Part shown: positions 8,685-16,198 of the stretch, piece by piece
How positions within the stretch are numbered: position 1 is the stretch's first letter
How the letters are laid out: each line of letters opens with the position of its first letter
DNA from: Amycolatopsis tucumanensis
Lineage (GTDB): Bacteria > Actinomycetota > Actinomycetes > Mycobacteriales > Pseudonocardiaceae
Length of the DNA stretch: 48,222 bases
Direction of reading: 5' to 3'
Assembly: GCF_021654135.1 (NCBI RefSeq)
Contig: NZ_JAKGSD010000062.1
Coordinates: 1-48,222 of the forward strand
Notes under the pieces: model-generated
The model's database searches: none
What the model was told of the DNA's origin: nothing
The model's input: the letters and a program-made list of their open reading frames with translations, nothing else
Made by a program: the position numbers and the translations under genes

Positions 8685-8696
8685 TACCGACCGGTA
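8685..8696. promoter_or_regulatory. Palindromic operator-like site (TACCG-N2-CGGTA), TetR type
   Basis: TACCGACCGGTA has perfect 5-bp arms around 2 bp. It lies in the divergent gap between the DUF4442 and phosphatase genes, about 32-43 bp upstream of the predicted phosphatase transcription start, where a bound repressor would block the -35 region. Short ACCG/CGGT palindromes of this kind are typical TetR-family operators. No tetR gene is in the window. Confidence 0.5.
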
Positions 8697-8714
8697 GCAA
8701 AGCAGACCGGTGGC

Positions 8715-8720
8715 TATATT
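8715..8720 (+). promoter_or_regulatory. -10 element (TATATT) for leaderless histidine phosphatase
   Basis: TATATT is followed by 7 nt and then the GTG at 8728. There is no ribosome-binding site, so the message probably begins at the GTG. This decides the start in favour of 8728 over the in-frame GTG at 8710. Confidence 0.6.
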
Positions 8721-8727
8721 CGCAAAC

Positions 8728-9309
8728 GTGGACCACGAGCTCTTCCTCTTCCGCCACGGTCAGACCGAGTGGTCGGTGAACGGCAAGCACACCGGCCGCA
8801 CCGACATCCCGCTGACTCCCGCCGGGGAGAACCAGGCGCGCGCCGCCGGCCTGACCCTGCAGACGCTCCGCAAGGGCCCCGCGCTGGTGCTGACCAGCCC
8901 GCGGCAGCGCGCGGTGCGCACGGCCGAGCTGGCCGGGCTGCGGATCGACGAGCAGACCGAAGACCTCGCGGAGTGGGACTACGGCGACTACGAGGGCGTC
9001 ACCACGCCGGAGATCCGCAAGACCGTGCCCGGCTGGACCGTCTGGACACACGAGATGCCCGGCGGCGAGACCGTCGAGCAGGTGACCGCCCGCGCGGACG
9101 CCCTGCTGGAGCGGGTGCGCGCGGCGCTGGCCGACACCGAGGTGATCCTCGTCGGCCACGGCCACTTCAGCCGGGTGCTGATCGCCCGCTGGATCGGGCT
9201 GCCCGCCACCGCGGGCGTCCACTTCGGACTGGACCCGGCCGGGGTGACGGTCCTCGGCGACGAGCGCGGCGAGCCGAAGATCGAGCACCTCAACATCCCG
9301 CCGTCCTGA
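8728..9309 (+). CDS. Histidine phosphatase superfamily protein (phosphoglycerate mutase-like)
   Basis: A 193-residue member of the branch that forms a phosphohistidine intermediate. The catalytic motif FRHGQTEW is near the N-terminus, the phosphate-pocket arginine is in TSPRQRAVRTAEL, an acidic residue is in LAEWDYGDYEG, and the second catalytic histidine is in LVGHGHFSRV. Family members include acid phosphatases, cofactor-dependent mutases and GpmB-like enzymes. The lack of insertions and the short length point to a broad-specificity phosphatase rather than glycolytic mutase. Substrate unknown. Confidence 0.88.
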   Translation: MDHELFLFRHGQTEWSVNGKHTGRTDIPLTPAGENQARAAGLTLQTLRKGPALVLTSPRQRAVRTAELAGLRIDEQTEDLAEWDYGDYEGVTTPEIRKTVPGWTVWTHEMPGGETVEQVTARADALLERVRAALADTEVILVGHGHFSRVLIARWIGLPATAGVHFGLDPAGVTVLGDERGEPKIEHLNIPPS

Positions 9310-9390
9310 CCGTAGCGATCCCGTACCGCACCGCGGTCAGCTCGCTTGAATCGAGGTCAACGAGGACAGCCCGGCGTCATCCGCCTCGCT

Positions 9391-9396
9391 TAGCGT
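9391..9396 (+). promoter_or_regulatory. -10 element (TAGCGT) for leaderless MetE-like gene
   Basis: TAGCGT is followed by 6 nt and the GTG at 9403, with no ribosome-binding site. This is the leaderless arrangement repeated across the window. Confidence 0.45.
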
Positions 9397-9402
9397 CGAG
9401 CC

Positions 9403-10509
9403 GTGAACTCCTTCGCCCGGGCGACCCACGTCGGCAGCCTCCTCCGTCCCCCGCGTCTGCTGAAGGCACGGGCCGACCACGCCGCGGGCCGGCTCGACGA
9501 CGCCGGGCTGCGGCGTGTCGAGCAGGAGTCGATCCTGGTGGCGCTGTCGGTGCAGCAGGACAGCGGCATCGGCGTCTACACCGACGGCGAGTACCTGCGC
9601 ACGGATTTCATGAGCAGGCTCACCGAGCACGTCGACGGTTTCGCCGCGCAGGCGCCATCGCTGGAATGGCAGTCCGGCGACCACGCCGAGGAGGACAGCA
9701 GCATCCTCCGGCTCATCGGGGGCAAGCTCGCCTACCGCGAACGGTTCACCGACCGCGAGGCCGCCTTCCTCGCCGCGCACGCGCCCGGCCCCTTCAAGAT
9801 CGCGATCCCGGAGGTCACGAACTTCGTGGTCGCCAACTGGGACCCGCGGGTCAGCGGCCCGCACTACCCCAGCCGCGCCGACATCGTCGACGACCTGGGG
9901 GCCGTCCTGCTGCAGGAGGCCGCGGCGCTCGCCGAGGACGGCGTCCGGCACGTCCAGATTGACGCGCCGTGCTTCATCGCCTTCGCCAACCCGCGCATCC
10001 TCGCGCTCTTCGAGTCGGAGGGCATCGACGCGCGGGACCTGCTGCGCCGCTGCATCGAAGCCGACGCGGCCGTCGTCCGGCTGCTGCGGGAACGCGGCGT
10101 CGCGGTGGGAATGCACATCTGCCGCGGCAACTACCGCGGCCAGTGGTTCAACGAGGGCTTTTACGACGACATCGCGGCGGACGTGTTCGGCGGCATCCCG
10201 GTGGACCACTGGCTGCTGGAGTACGACACCGAGCGTGCGGGCACCTTCGAGCCGCTGCAGCATGTGCCGGACGGGGTGCGGGTCGTGCTGGGCCTGGTCA
10301 CGACGAAGACCGGCGAGCTGGAGGACCCCGATGAGCTCGCGCGGCGGGTGGACGAGGCCGCGCGGATCGTCCCGCTGGCGGATCTGGCGGTCAGCCCGCA
10401 GTGCGGGTTCGCATCGGAGGTGCAGGGAAACCCGCTGACTTGGGATGATCAGCGCCGGAAGCTGGACCTGACGGTTTCGGTGGCGCAGCGGGTCTGGGGC
10501 GGGGTCTGA
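9403..10509 (+). CDS. Cobalamin-independent methionine synthase C-terminal-like (MetE/UROD fold) methyltransferase
   Basis: A 368-residue protein matching only the C-terminal catalytic half of MetE (COG0620), the domain that carries the zinc site and transfers a methyl or alkyl group to a thiol. Zinc ligands expected for the family are visible: His238 and Cys240 in GMHICRGN, Glu273 in LLEYDTE and Cys334 in SPQCGF. It begins THVGSLLRP, the usual start of this subfamily. The N-terminal folate-binding half of full MetE (over 700 residues) is absent. Stand-alone forms act on varied thiols, so it need not make methionine. It lies 48 bp upstream of the acetyltransferase on the same strand. Confidence 0.82.
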   Translation: MNSFARATHVGSLLRPPRLLKARADHAAGRLDDAGLRRVEQESILVALSVQQDSGIGVYTDGEYLRTDFMSRLTEHVDGFAAQAPSLEWQSGDHAEEDSSILRLIGGKLAYRERFTDREAAFLAAHAPGPFKIAIPEVTNFVVANWDPRVSGPHYPSRADIVDDLGAVLLQEAAALAEDGVRHVQIDAPCFIAFANPRILALFESEGIDARDLLRRCIEADAAVVRLLRERGVAVGMHICRGNYRGQWFNEGFYDDIAADVFGGIPVDHWLLEYDTERAGTFEPLQHVPDGVRVVLGLVTTKTGELEDPDELARRVDEAARIVPLADLAVSPQCGFASEVQGNPLTWDDQRRKLDLTVSVAQRVWGGV

Positions 10510-10557
10510 GTCTGGCAGGATCGGGTGCAGCTCACCCGCCGAATCCTGGGAGTCCCC

Positions 10558-11040
10558 ATGCCCGACAGCCGCATCCGCCGTATCCGCGAGTCCGATGTGG
10601 ACGAAGTCGCGCAGCTGGTGCACGAACTGGCAGCCTACGAGAAGGCGCCGCAGGACTGCCACCTGACGGCGGACCGCCTGCGGGTGGCGCTGTTCGGCGA
10701 CAGCCCCGCGGTGTTCGGGCACGTCGCCGAGCAGGACGGCGAGATCGTCGGGTTCGCGCTGTGGTTCCTGAACTTCTCCACCTGGCGCGGCGTGCACGGC
10801 ATCTACCTGGAGGACCTGTTCGTCAAGTCCGAACTGCGCGGGTCCGGGCTGGGCAAGGCGCTGCTGGCGACACTCGCGAAGGAGTGCGTCGACCGCGGCT
10901 TCGCGCGGCTGGAGTGGTCGGTGCTGGACTGGAACCCGGCGACCGGCTTCTACAAGTCCCTCGGCGCGACGCCCATGGACGAGTGGACCGTCTACCGCCT
11001 CACCGACACCGCCCTGGACAAGCTCGCGAAGCTCGCCTAG
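10558..11040 (+). CDS. GNAT acetyltransferase, spermidine/spermine N-acetyltransferase (SSAT)-like
   Basis: A 160-residue GNAT enzyme. The acetyl-CoA loop is visible in LFVKSELRGSGLGKALL, preceded by GIYLEDLFV. The C-terminal segment (RLEWSVLDWNPATGFYKSLGA, then EWTVYRLT) closely follows the diamine/spermidine acetyltransferase subgroup that includes SAT1. Polyamine or thialysine acetylation is therefore the best guess. The ATG at 10558 is preceded by GGGAG and starts the conserved fold; an in-frame GTG 11 codons upstream is less likely. Its stop codon overlaps the stop of the convergent membrane protein gene by 4 bp. Confidence 0.85.
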   Translation: MPDSRIRRIRESDVDEVAQLVHELAAYEKAPQDCHLTADRLRVALFGDSPAVFGHVAEQDGEIVGFALWFLNFSTWRGVHGIYLEDLFVKSELRGSGLGKALLATLAKECVDRGFARLEWSVLDWNPATGFYKSLGATPMDEWTVYRLTDTALDKLAKLA

Positions 11041-11507
11041 TCCTCCTCGCCGCGCTCCCGGCGGCGGCCGGCCATCCCGCCGCGCTCGGCGGCCTCCTCC
11101 TCGGTCTCGTCCTCGTGCTGCCCGAGCGCCCACGCCCGCGCGGGCTGGCGGAACAGCAGCACGATGATCGCCACCCCGAGGACGATGATCGGCACCCCGA
11201 ACCCGGGCCGCCCGGACGGCCCAGCCATGTACCAGCCGACGCCGGCGGTGATGAGCGCCATCACCAGCCCCGGCGAGCGGGCCCAGGTGTGGCCGAACAG
11301 CAGTCCGATCGCGCAGCCGACGACGGCGAGCCCGAACAGCACGTAGAAGGCGCCCTCGGCGAGCACGCTGGTCAGCGGCATGGAGTCACCGGGCGAGGCG
11401 AACAGCAGGGCGCCGAACACCAGCAGGCCGATCCCCGGCAGGACGGTCAGCGCGCCGGCCACCCTGACCTCGCGCGGAGCGGGTGAAATCTTGTCGGCGA
11501 GCGCCAT
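11037..11507 (-). CDS. Small integral membrane protein
   Basis: A 156-residue protein with four predicted membrane helices (about 17-40, 50-75, 80-98 and 103-125), followed by a charged cytoplasmic tail rich in Glu and Arg (HEDETEEEAAERGG then an Arg-rich end). No enzymatic motif was found. The ATG at 11507 has AAGG upstream. It converges on the acetyltransferase gene. Family and role are not recognised. Confidence 0.75.
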   Translation of the reverse strand: MALADKISPAPREVRVAGALTVLPGIGLLVFGALLFASPGDSMPLTSVLAEGAFYVLFGLAVVGCAIGLLFGHTWARSPGLVMALITAGVGWYMAGPSGRPGFGVPIIVLGVAIIVLLFRQPARAWALGQHEDETEEEAAERGGMAGRRRERGEED

Positions 11508-11760
11508 CGCGAAGGGCCTTCCACCAGCGGCTGAGCGGCACGGGTGACCGTGTGTGAACGCCATCGATACTAAGCCACCCGGTCGGCCGTTTTCGAACCG
11601 CGGCCATCCGCGTCAAGATCTGGGTGTCGTCGATGAGCCGGCGGACGCCCGGGGTGCACTTGTCACGACGAACGGACCGTGCCGAACGACGGGAGGTCAA
11701 CCGGCAGTCTTTTCGCAGTGATGAGGTTCGCGCTGACGCTTGGGATGCGCCCGATTGGCC

Positions 11761-11772
11761 TACCCTGCGGAT
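11761..11772 (+). promoter_or_regulatory. -10 element (TACCCT) for leaderless lipid kinase gene
   Basis: TACCCT (11761-11766) is followed by 6 nt and the ATG at 11773. No ribosome-binding site is present. The remaining gap from 11508 shows no gene. Confidence 0.5.
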
Positions 11773-12684
11773 ATGCGCGCGATTCTGGTGGTCAACCCGC
11801 AGGCCACGTCCACGACGGCCGGCGGGCGGGACGTGCTCGCGCACGCGTTGGCCAGCCAGGTGAAGCTGGAGGTCGTGGAGACCGACTACCGCGGCCACGC
11901 GCTGGCGGTGGCCAGGGACGCCGCACGGGACGGCATCGACCTGGTGGTCGCCCACGGCGGTGACGGCACGGTGAACGAGGTCGTCAACGGCCTGCTCGCC
12001 GACGGGCCTGCCACGCAGCTGCCCGCGCTCGGCGTCGTGCCCGGCGGGTCGGCGAACGTGTTCGCGCGCGCCCTCGGCATTTCCCGGGACCCGGTGGAGG
12101 CGACGCACCAGCTGCTGTCGGCCATCGAGTCGGGCCGGAGCCGCCGCGTCGGGCTGGGCCTGGCGGACGGGCGGTGGTTCACCTTCAACGCGGGCCTCGG
12201 CTGGGACGCCGATGTGGTCGCCACGGTCGCCGACCGGCGCGGGAAGCAGACGAACGCGCTGCTGTACATGCGGGCAGCGGTGACGTGTTACTTCCGCCCG
12301 CGCTCGCCCCGGTTGCCGCTGACCGTGCACGTGCCGGGCGAGGAGCCGGCCGAGGTGCGGATGGCGTTCGTGTCGAACACGGATCCGTGGAGCTACCTCG
12401 GTGAGCGGCCCGTCCACCTCAACACCGGCAGCTCCTTCGAGCGGGGTCTCGGGCTGTTCGCGTTGCGCAAGCTGTCGCTGCCGCTGGTGTTCCGGCACGT
12501 CCGCCAGGCGCTGCGGACGGAGGCCGAGCACCGCGGCAAGGCGCTCGTGAAGTACGACGACCTGGCGAAACTCAGCGTGACGGCCGAGGAGCCGGTAAAC
12601 TTCCAGGTCGACGGCGACCTGATCGGCCGTCGGACGCAGGTGGACTTCACGAGCGTGCCCGACGTGCTGACCGTGCTGGCGTGA
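11773..12684 (+). CDS. Diacylglycerol kinase / sphingosine kinase-like lipid kinase (YegS/DgkB family)
   Basis: A 303-residue protein with the DAGK catalytic domain: ILVVNPQA at the N-terminus and the nucleotide-binding motif HGGDGTVNEV (61-70), followed by VVPGGSANVFARALG. The C-terminal beta-sandwich ends in VNFQVDGDLIGRRT, the segment that reads EPxxxxxDGE in relatives. It probably phosphorylates diacylglycerol or a related lipid alcohol at the membrane. Its place directly upstream of whiB1 matches Rv3218-Rv3219 of M. tuberculosis, supporting orthology. Confidence 0.88.
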   Translation: MRAILVVNPQATSTTAGGRDVLAHALASQVKLEVVETDYRGHALAVARDAARDGIDLVVAHGGDGTVNEVVNGLLADGPATQLPALGVVPGGSANVFARALGISRDPVEATHQLLSAIESGRSRRVGLGLADGRWFTFNAGLGWDADVVATVADRRGKQTNALLYMRAAVTCYFRPRSPRLPLTVHVPGEEPAEVRMAFVSNTDPWSYLGERPVHLNTGSSFERGLGLFALRKLSLPLVFRHVRQALRTEAEHRGKALVKYDDLAKLSVTAEEPVNFQVDGDLIGRRTQVDFTSVPDVLTVLA

Positions 12685-12807
12685 GTGATCGGTCCGGCGA
12701 TCTGCAACTTGCCGTTCGTCGACGCACACGGTCCACTCACCGCATCGTCCTTCCCCCGCGAAGGCCGTTTCGGAGAGAAACCGCAGGTCAGCGGGGTCGC
12801 CTGACCA

Positions 12808-12823
12808 GGTGAGCTGACTCACC
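12808..12823. promoter_or_regulatory. CRP-type binding site 1 upstream of whiB1
   Basis: GGTGA-N6-TCACC matches the core (GTGA-N6-TCAC) of the cAMP receptor protein consensus TGTGA-N6-TCACA. In M. tuberculosis the whiB1 promoter is a known CRP (Rv3676) target with two sites, so location and content agree. Confidence 0.7.
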
Positions 12824-12857
12824 GATGTTGCGAAAACACTTGTCGAAAGCGGTGCTT

Positions 12858-12873
12858 CGTGAAAGCATTCACA
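12858..12873. promoter_or_regulatory. CRP-type binding site 2 upstream of whiB1
   Basis: CGTGA-N6-TCACA is a second near-consensus CRP site, centred exactly 50 bp downstream of site 1. It lies nearer the gene (76 bp before the ATG) and could overlap the promoter core. A TTGTCG at 12840-12845 is a possible -35 for a promoter overlapping this site. Confidence 0.7.
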
Positions 12874-12948
12874 AGCACCCCAAGAAACGATCCGCCATGA
12901 CGACCTGTGGCGCAGCACGCTCTGCGCCCCGAGAAGGAGCTCACAGAA

Positions 12949-13200
12949 ATGGACTGGCGCCACGACGCTGCCTGCCGCGACGAGGACCCGGAGCTGTTCT
13001 TCCCTGTCGGGAACAGCGGTCCCGCGCTGCTGCAGATCGCCGAGGCGAAAGCCGTATGCCACCGCTGCCCGGCAGCGTCCGAGTGCCTGGCCTGGGCCCT
13101 GGCCAGCGGCCAGGACTCCGGTGTCTGGGGCGGGATGAGCGAAGACGAGCGCCGTGCCCTGAAGCGCCGTCGTGCTCACATCGGCATGCGCACCGCCTGA
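12949..13200 (+). CDS. whiB1: WhiB1, iron-sulfur transcription factor
   Basis: An 83-residue WhiB1 protein: a 4Fe-4S, nitric-oxide-sensitive DNA-binding regulator that works bound to the primary sigma factor. The four cluster cysteines are Cys9, Cys37, Cys40 and Cys46. The G(V/I)WGG turn (GVWGGMSEDERR) and the basic C-terminal DNA-binding tail (ALKRRRAHIG) are intact. The sequence is near-identical in plan to M. tuberculosis WhiB1. The ATG at 12949 has AAGGAG at 12934-12939 and opens with MDWRH as expected; a 14-codon longer frame is not supported. Two CRP-type sites lie upstream and a strong terminator follows. Confidence 0.97.
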   Translation: MDWRHDAACRDEDPELFFPVGNSGPALLQIAEAKAVCHRCPAASECLAWALASGQDSGVWGGMSEDERRALKRRRAHIGMRTA

Positions 13201-13286
13201 CCTCTCCACGCGCTGCGGCGTCGCTTAACGCGTCTCTTACGAGAGTACGCGGGACCTGACGCAGGGGCTCACACGCCCCCACTTAA

Positions 13287-13335
13287 CGTTCGAAGGCCCG
13301 GCCCCCACCTCCCGCGGGTGCCGGGCCTTTGAACG
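13287..13335 (+). terminator. Terminator after whiB1
   Basis: A 16-bp stem (CGTTCGAAGGCCCGGC at 13287-13302, complementary to 13320-13335 with one mismatch) with a 17-nt loop and a T-rich run about 10 nt further on (GGGTTTTTTGG). It separates whiB1 from the gene-free repeat region. Confidence 0.75.
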
Positions 13336-13591
13336 TCCTGAGCAGGGTTTTTTGGTTTCGGCTGCTCTCGGCTGCGCGGCTGCCACACGGTGCCTCCACG
13401 GCACCCCGTGCCTCACTGCCCCAGGACCGCCCGGTGACGTTCCGCTTCGGCCTCAGCCCCGGCTCCTGGTTCCGTCCGGCGCCGGCCGCTGCTCCACCTA
13501 ACTCCAGCTGCCGCTCCTGCCTGCAACTGCTCCGTTTCATCACCTGCACCGGCCGCTGCCCTACCTGGGCGCCTCCCACCCGCGCGAGACG
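13336..13591. other. Gene-free stretch before the 23-bp repeat array
   Basis: GC-rich sequence without a supported coding frame or recognisable RNA. Together with the array that follows it makes a gap of more than 900 bp between whiB1 and pdtaS. Confidence 0.5.
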
Positions 13592-14084
13592 CCCACTCGC
13601 AACGGCACCGTCGGCCCTCTCACCTAGACACCATTGGCCCTCTCGCCTCGGCACTGTTGACCCTCTCGCACCTTCCAAGCACCGCTGGCCCACCCGCGCG
13701 GGCACGGTTGGCCACCTCGCGCGGCGCGACTGACCCACTCGTGCGGGCGCACGACCGGCCATCTCACGCACGCACCGGTGGCCATCCCGCACAGGGACGA
13801 TTGGCCCACTCACGCATGCAGGACCGCTCACCTCACGCAGTCACCAGCGGTCACCTCACCCGGGCGCGATTGGCCCACTCACGCACGCAGGACCGCTCAC
13901 CTCACGCAGTCACCAGCAGTCACCTCACCCGGGCGCGACTGGCCCACTCACGCGCAAAACCACCGGCCACCTCGCACACCCAGGGCGACTGGTCACCTCA
14001 CGCGGGCACGACCGGCCACCTCAAGCAGCCACGACTGGCCACCTCAAACAGGTGCCAGTGGTCACCTCGCGCCAGCCCACCCAC
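13592..14084. repeat. Degenerate tandem array of about 20 units of 23 bp
   Basis: Units of modal length 23 bp (range about 20-28) can be laid end to end from 13592, with a rough consensus of CCACCTCACGCGGGCA followed by CGACTGG. Junctions usually read TGGCC. Clear 23-bp units are 13592-13614, 13615-13637, 13638-13660, 13689-13711, 13759-13781, 13782-13804, 13993-14015, 14016-14038 and 14039-14061. Inside the array, 13805-13873 and 13874-13942 are a nearly identical 69-bp repeat (three units). As 23 is not a multiple of three, no reading frame is preserved. The array lies just beyond the pdtaS stop codon, so pdtaS transcripts would run into it. Confidence 0.8.
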
Positions 14085-14124
14085 GCCCAACACAACCCGC
14101 CCACCCGAAGCAGGCCCCAAGAAA

Positions 14125-15630
14125 CTACGGCCGCCGCCCCAGAGGCAGCCTCAACGCGGCCTCCGTGCCGCGCGCCGCGCCGTCGCGGAGCTTTCGCAAC
14201 GACAGCGAACCCCGCAGCTCCGACTCCACCAGGGTGCGCACGATCTGCAGCCCGAGCCCGTCAGCCCGCTCCAGGGAGAACCCGGACGGCAACCCCCGGC
14301 CGTTGTCGCGGATCAGGACGTCCAGCCAGCGCGCCGAGCGGCTCACCACGATCTCCACCTTGCCCGGCCGCCCGTCCGGGAAAGCGTGCTCCACCGCGTT
14401 CTGCACCAGCTCCGCCAGCACCATCACCAGCGGCGTCGCGATCTCGGCGACCACCACCCCGAACGAGCCGGACCGGCTGATGCTCACCCGCGACTCCGCG
14501 GTCGCGACCTCGCCGACCATCGGCAGCACGTTGTCCAGCAGCTTGTCCAGGTCGACCCGCTCGTCGACCGACACCGACAGCGCCTCGTGCACCATCGCGA
14601 TCGACGCGACCCGCCGGACGGACTCCGTCAGCGCCTGCCTCGCCTCGGCGTTCGAGGTGCGCCGTGACTGCAGGCGCAGCAACGCGGCCACCGTCTGCAG
14701 GTTGTTCTTGACCCGGTGGTGGATCTCCCGGATCGTCGCGTCCTTCGACAGCAACGCCCGGTCCCGCCGCTTCACCTCGGTCACGTCCCGGCACAGCACC
14801 AGCGCCCCCGCCGGCTGCCCGTGTGGCCGCAGCGGCAACGCCCGGAACAACACGACCGCGCCCCGCCGCGACTCGGCCTCCGTGCGGCTGCCCGGCTTCC
14901 CGTCCAGGGCGTCGAGGATCCGGTGGGCGACCTCCGTCGCGTCGAACGGGTCCCGGATCAGCGACCGCGTCAACGGCGCCAGCCGCGTCCCCACCAGGTC
15001 CGACTCGTGCCCCATCCGGTGGTAGGCCGACAGGCCGTTGGGGCTCGCGAACACCACGTTCCCGGCCGCGTCCAGGCGGATCAGCCCGTCCCCCACCCGC
15101 GGACTCGTGTGCACGTCCGTCTGGCTGTCCACGTGCGGGAACGTGCCGTCCACGATCATCTGGCACAGGTCGCCCGCACTACCGAGGTAGGCCACTTCGA
15201 GCGGGCTCGGCACGCGCGGCGCGGCCAGGTTCGTCTCGCGGGACAGCACCGCGATCACGTTCGAGCCGAACGTCACGGGGATCGCCTCGCGGCGCATCGG
15301 CAGGTCGCGGTACCAGTGCGGGTCCTCCTCGCGGCAGATCCGGACCTCCCGGATCGCCCGCGCGAGCTGCGGGTGGTCCTCCACCGTGAACCGCGTCCCG
15401 ACCACGTCCTCGGGGTGCGCGGTGGGCGCCGTGGTGGGGCGGGCCTGCGCGACGCACACGAAGTCGCCGCCCTGCTCGTTGTGCTCCGGCGACACCGGCA
15501 CCCACAGCAGGAAGTCGGCGAAGGACAGGTCGGCGAGCAGCTGCCACTCGGCCACCACGGCCTGCAGGTGGTCCGCCGCCTCGCCGGACAGGCCGGTGTT
15601 CTCGGCCAGCAGGTCGGAAAGTGTCGTCAC
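14125..15630 (-). CDS. pdtaS: PdtaS-type sensor histidine kinase
   Basis: A 501-residue cytoplasmic kinase with the PdtaS architecture: an N-terminal GAF domain (about 1-155), a PAS domain (about 178-290), a HisKA_2 dimerisation/phosphoacceptor helix with His305 in IREIHHRVKNNLQ, and a HATPase domain (N box ELVQNAVEHAF, G boxes DNGRGLP and GLGLQIV). The known partner is PdtaR, an ANTAR-domain RNA-binding response regulator, which is not in this window. There are no membrane segments. The GTG at 15630 follows GAGGAGGAG. Position after whiB1 matches Rv3220c. The C-terminus is followed directly by the 23-bp array. Confidence 0.95.
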   Translation of the reverse strand: MTTLSDLLAENTGLSGEAADHLQAVVAEWQLLADLSFADFLLWVPVSPEHNEQGGDFVCVAQARPTTAPTAHPEDVVGTRFTVEDHPQLARAIREVRICREEDPHWYRDLPMRREAIPVTFGSNVIAVLSRETNLAAPRVPSPLEVAYLGSAGDLCQMIVDGTFPHVDSQTDVHTSPRVGDGLIRLDAAGNVVFASPNGLSAYHRMGHESDLVGTRLAPLTRSLIRDPFDATEVAHRILDALDGKPGSRTEAESRRGAVVLFRALPLRPHGQPAGALVLCRDVTEVKRRDRALLSKDATIREIHHRVKNNLQTVAALLRLQSRRTSNAEARQALTESVRRVASIAMVHEALSVSVDERVDLDKLLDNVLPMVGEVATAESRVSISRSGSFGVVVAEIATPLVMVLAELVQNAVEHAFPDGRPGKVEIVVSRSARWLDVLIRDNGRGLPSGFSLERADGLGLQIVRTLVESELRGSLSLRKLRDGAARGTEAALRLPLGRRP

Positions 15631-15743
15631 GCTGGTACTCCTCCTCGGGGCAGCTCAAGTGAACCAGAGCGGGACCTTCCCGGCACCCGCCGGGGCGAGC
15701 CTGAGACACTGGTGGGCAGATCGCGACCAGGGAAGGAGCAGGC

Positions 15744-15818
15744 ATGTCGAAGCGAGCCCGCAAGCGCCGCGACCGCCGGAAGAACGGCGCCAACCACGGC
15801 AAGAAGCCCAACAGCTGA
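15744..15818 (+). CDS. 50S ribosomal protein bL37 (24 residues)
   Basis: A very short, strongly basic reading frame, beginning MSKRARKRRDRRKNG and ending NHGKKPNS, with an excellent ribosome-binding site (GGAAGGAG, 15731-15738). Sequence and size match bL37, a mini-protein of actinobacterial large ribosomal subunits first seen in mycobacterial ribosome structures. It is transcribed divergently from pdtaS and followed by its own terminator. It is easily missed because of its size. Confidence 0.88.
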   Translation: MSKRARKRRDRRKNGANHGKKPNS

Positions 15819-15832
15819 GTTCGGGCACGAGA

Positions 15833-15861
15833 AAGGCCCCGGTGCGGCGCGCCGGGGCCTT
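15833..15861. terminator. Bidirectional terminator between bL37 and rshA
   Basis: A perfect 10-bp stem (AAGGCCCCGG at 15833-15842 and CCGGGGCCTT at 15852-15861) with a 9-nt loop lies between the convergent bL37 and anti-sigma genes. Confidence 0.75.
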
Positions 15862-15877
15862 CGTCGTGTCCGGGGTA

Positions 15878-16198
15878 CTACTCCGCGTTCTGCTCGAGCC
15901 GGACCTCGGTCCGCTCGATCGTCACGTCACCGCGCCGCTCGACCGTCTGGTAGATCGACGCCCGCAGCTTCTGCTTGAACTCGTCCGGGGCGGTGTCGCC
16001 GCCGCACTTGCGGTGCAGGAGCTGCTTGAGCTGCTCGTCGATGCCGTACTCCTCGAGGCACGGCGGGCAGTCCTCGATGTGCTTGCGCAGCTGCGCGTCC
16101 CGCTCCGGGCTGCACTCGCGATCCAGCAACAGGAAGATCTCGGCGAGCGCCTCGGAACAGCGGACGTCGTCCTTGTGCGGCTCACGACCGGTGGTCAT
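15878..16198 (-). CDS. rshA: Zinc-associated anti-sigma factor of SigH (RshA/RsrA)
   Basis: A 106-residue ZAS-family anti-sigma factor that holds SigH inactive under reducing conditions and releases it on disulfide stress. The redox/zinc motif His-x3-Cys-x2-Cys is His40, Cys44, Cys47 (HIEDCPPC); further cysteines at 14, 29 and 65 are visible. Its ATG overlaps the sigH stop codon as ATGA, so the two proteins are translationally coupled and made in step. The M. tuberculosis homologue is Rv3221A, also next to sigH. Confidence 0.95.
   Translation of the reverse strand: MTTGREPHKDDVRCSEALAEIFLLLDRECSPERDAQLRKHIEDCPPCLEEYGIDEQLKQLLHRKCGGDTAPDEFKQKLRASIYQTVERRGDVTIERTEVRLEQNAE

Noticed and set aside
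13592..14084. CRISPR array
   Set aside because: Units are contiguous and themselves variable; there are no constant repeats separated by unique spacers and no cas genes.
13657..15025. Plus-strand open frames running through the 23-bp array into the pdtaS complement
   Set aside because: They have changing frames of repetitive Thr/His/Arg/Pro sequence and no start signals; the 23-bp period is incompatible with a repeat protein.
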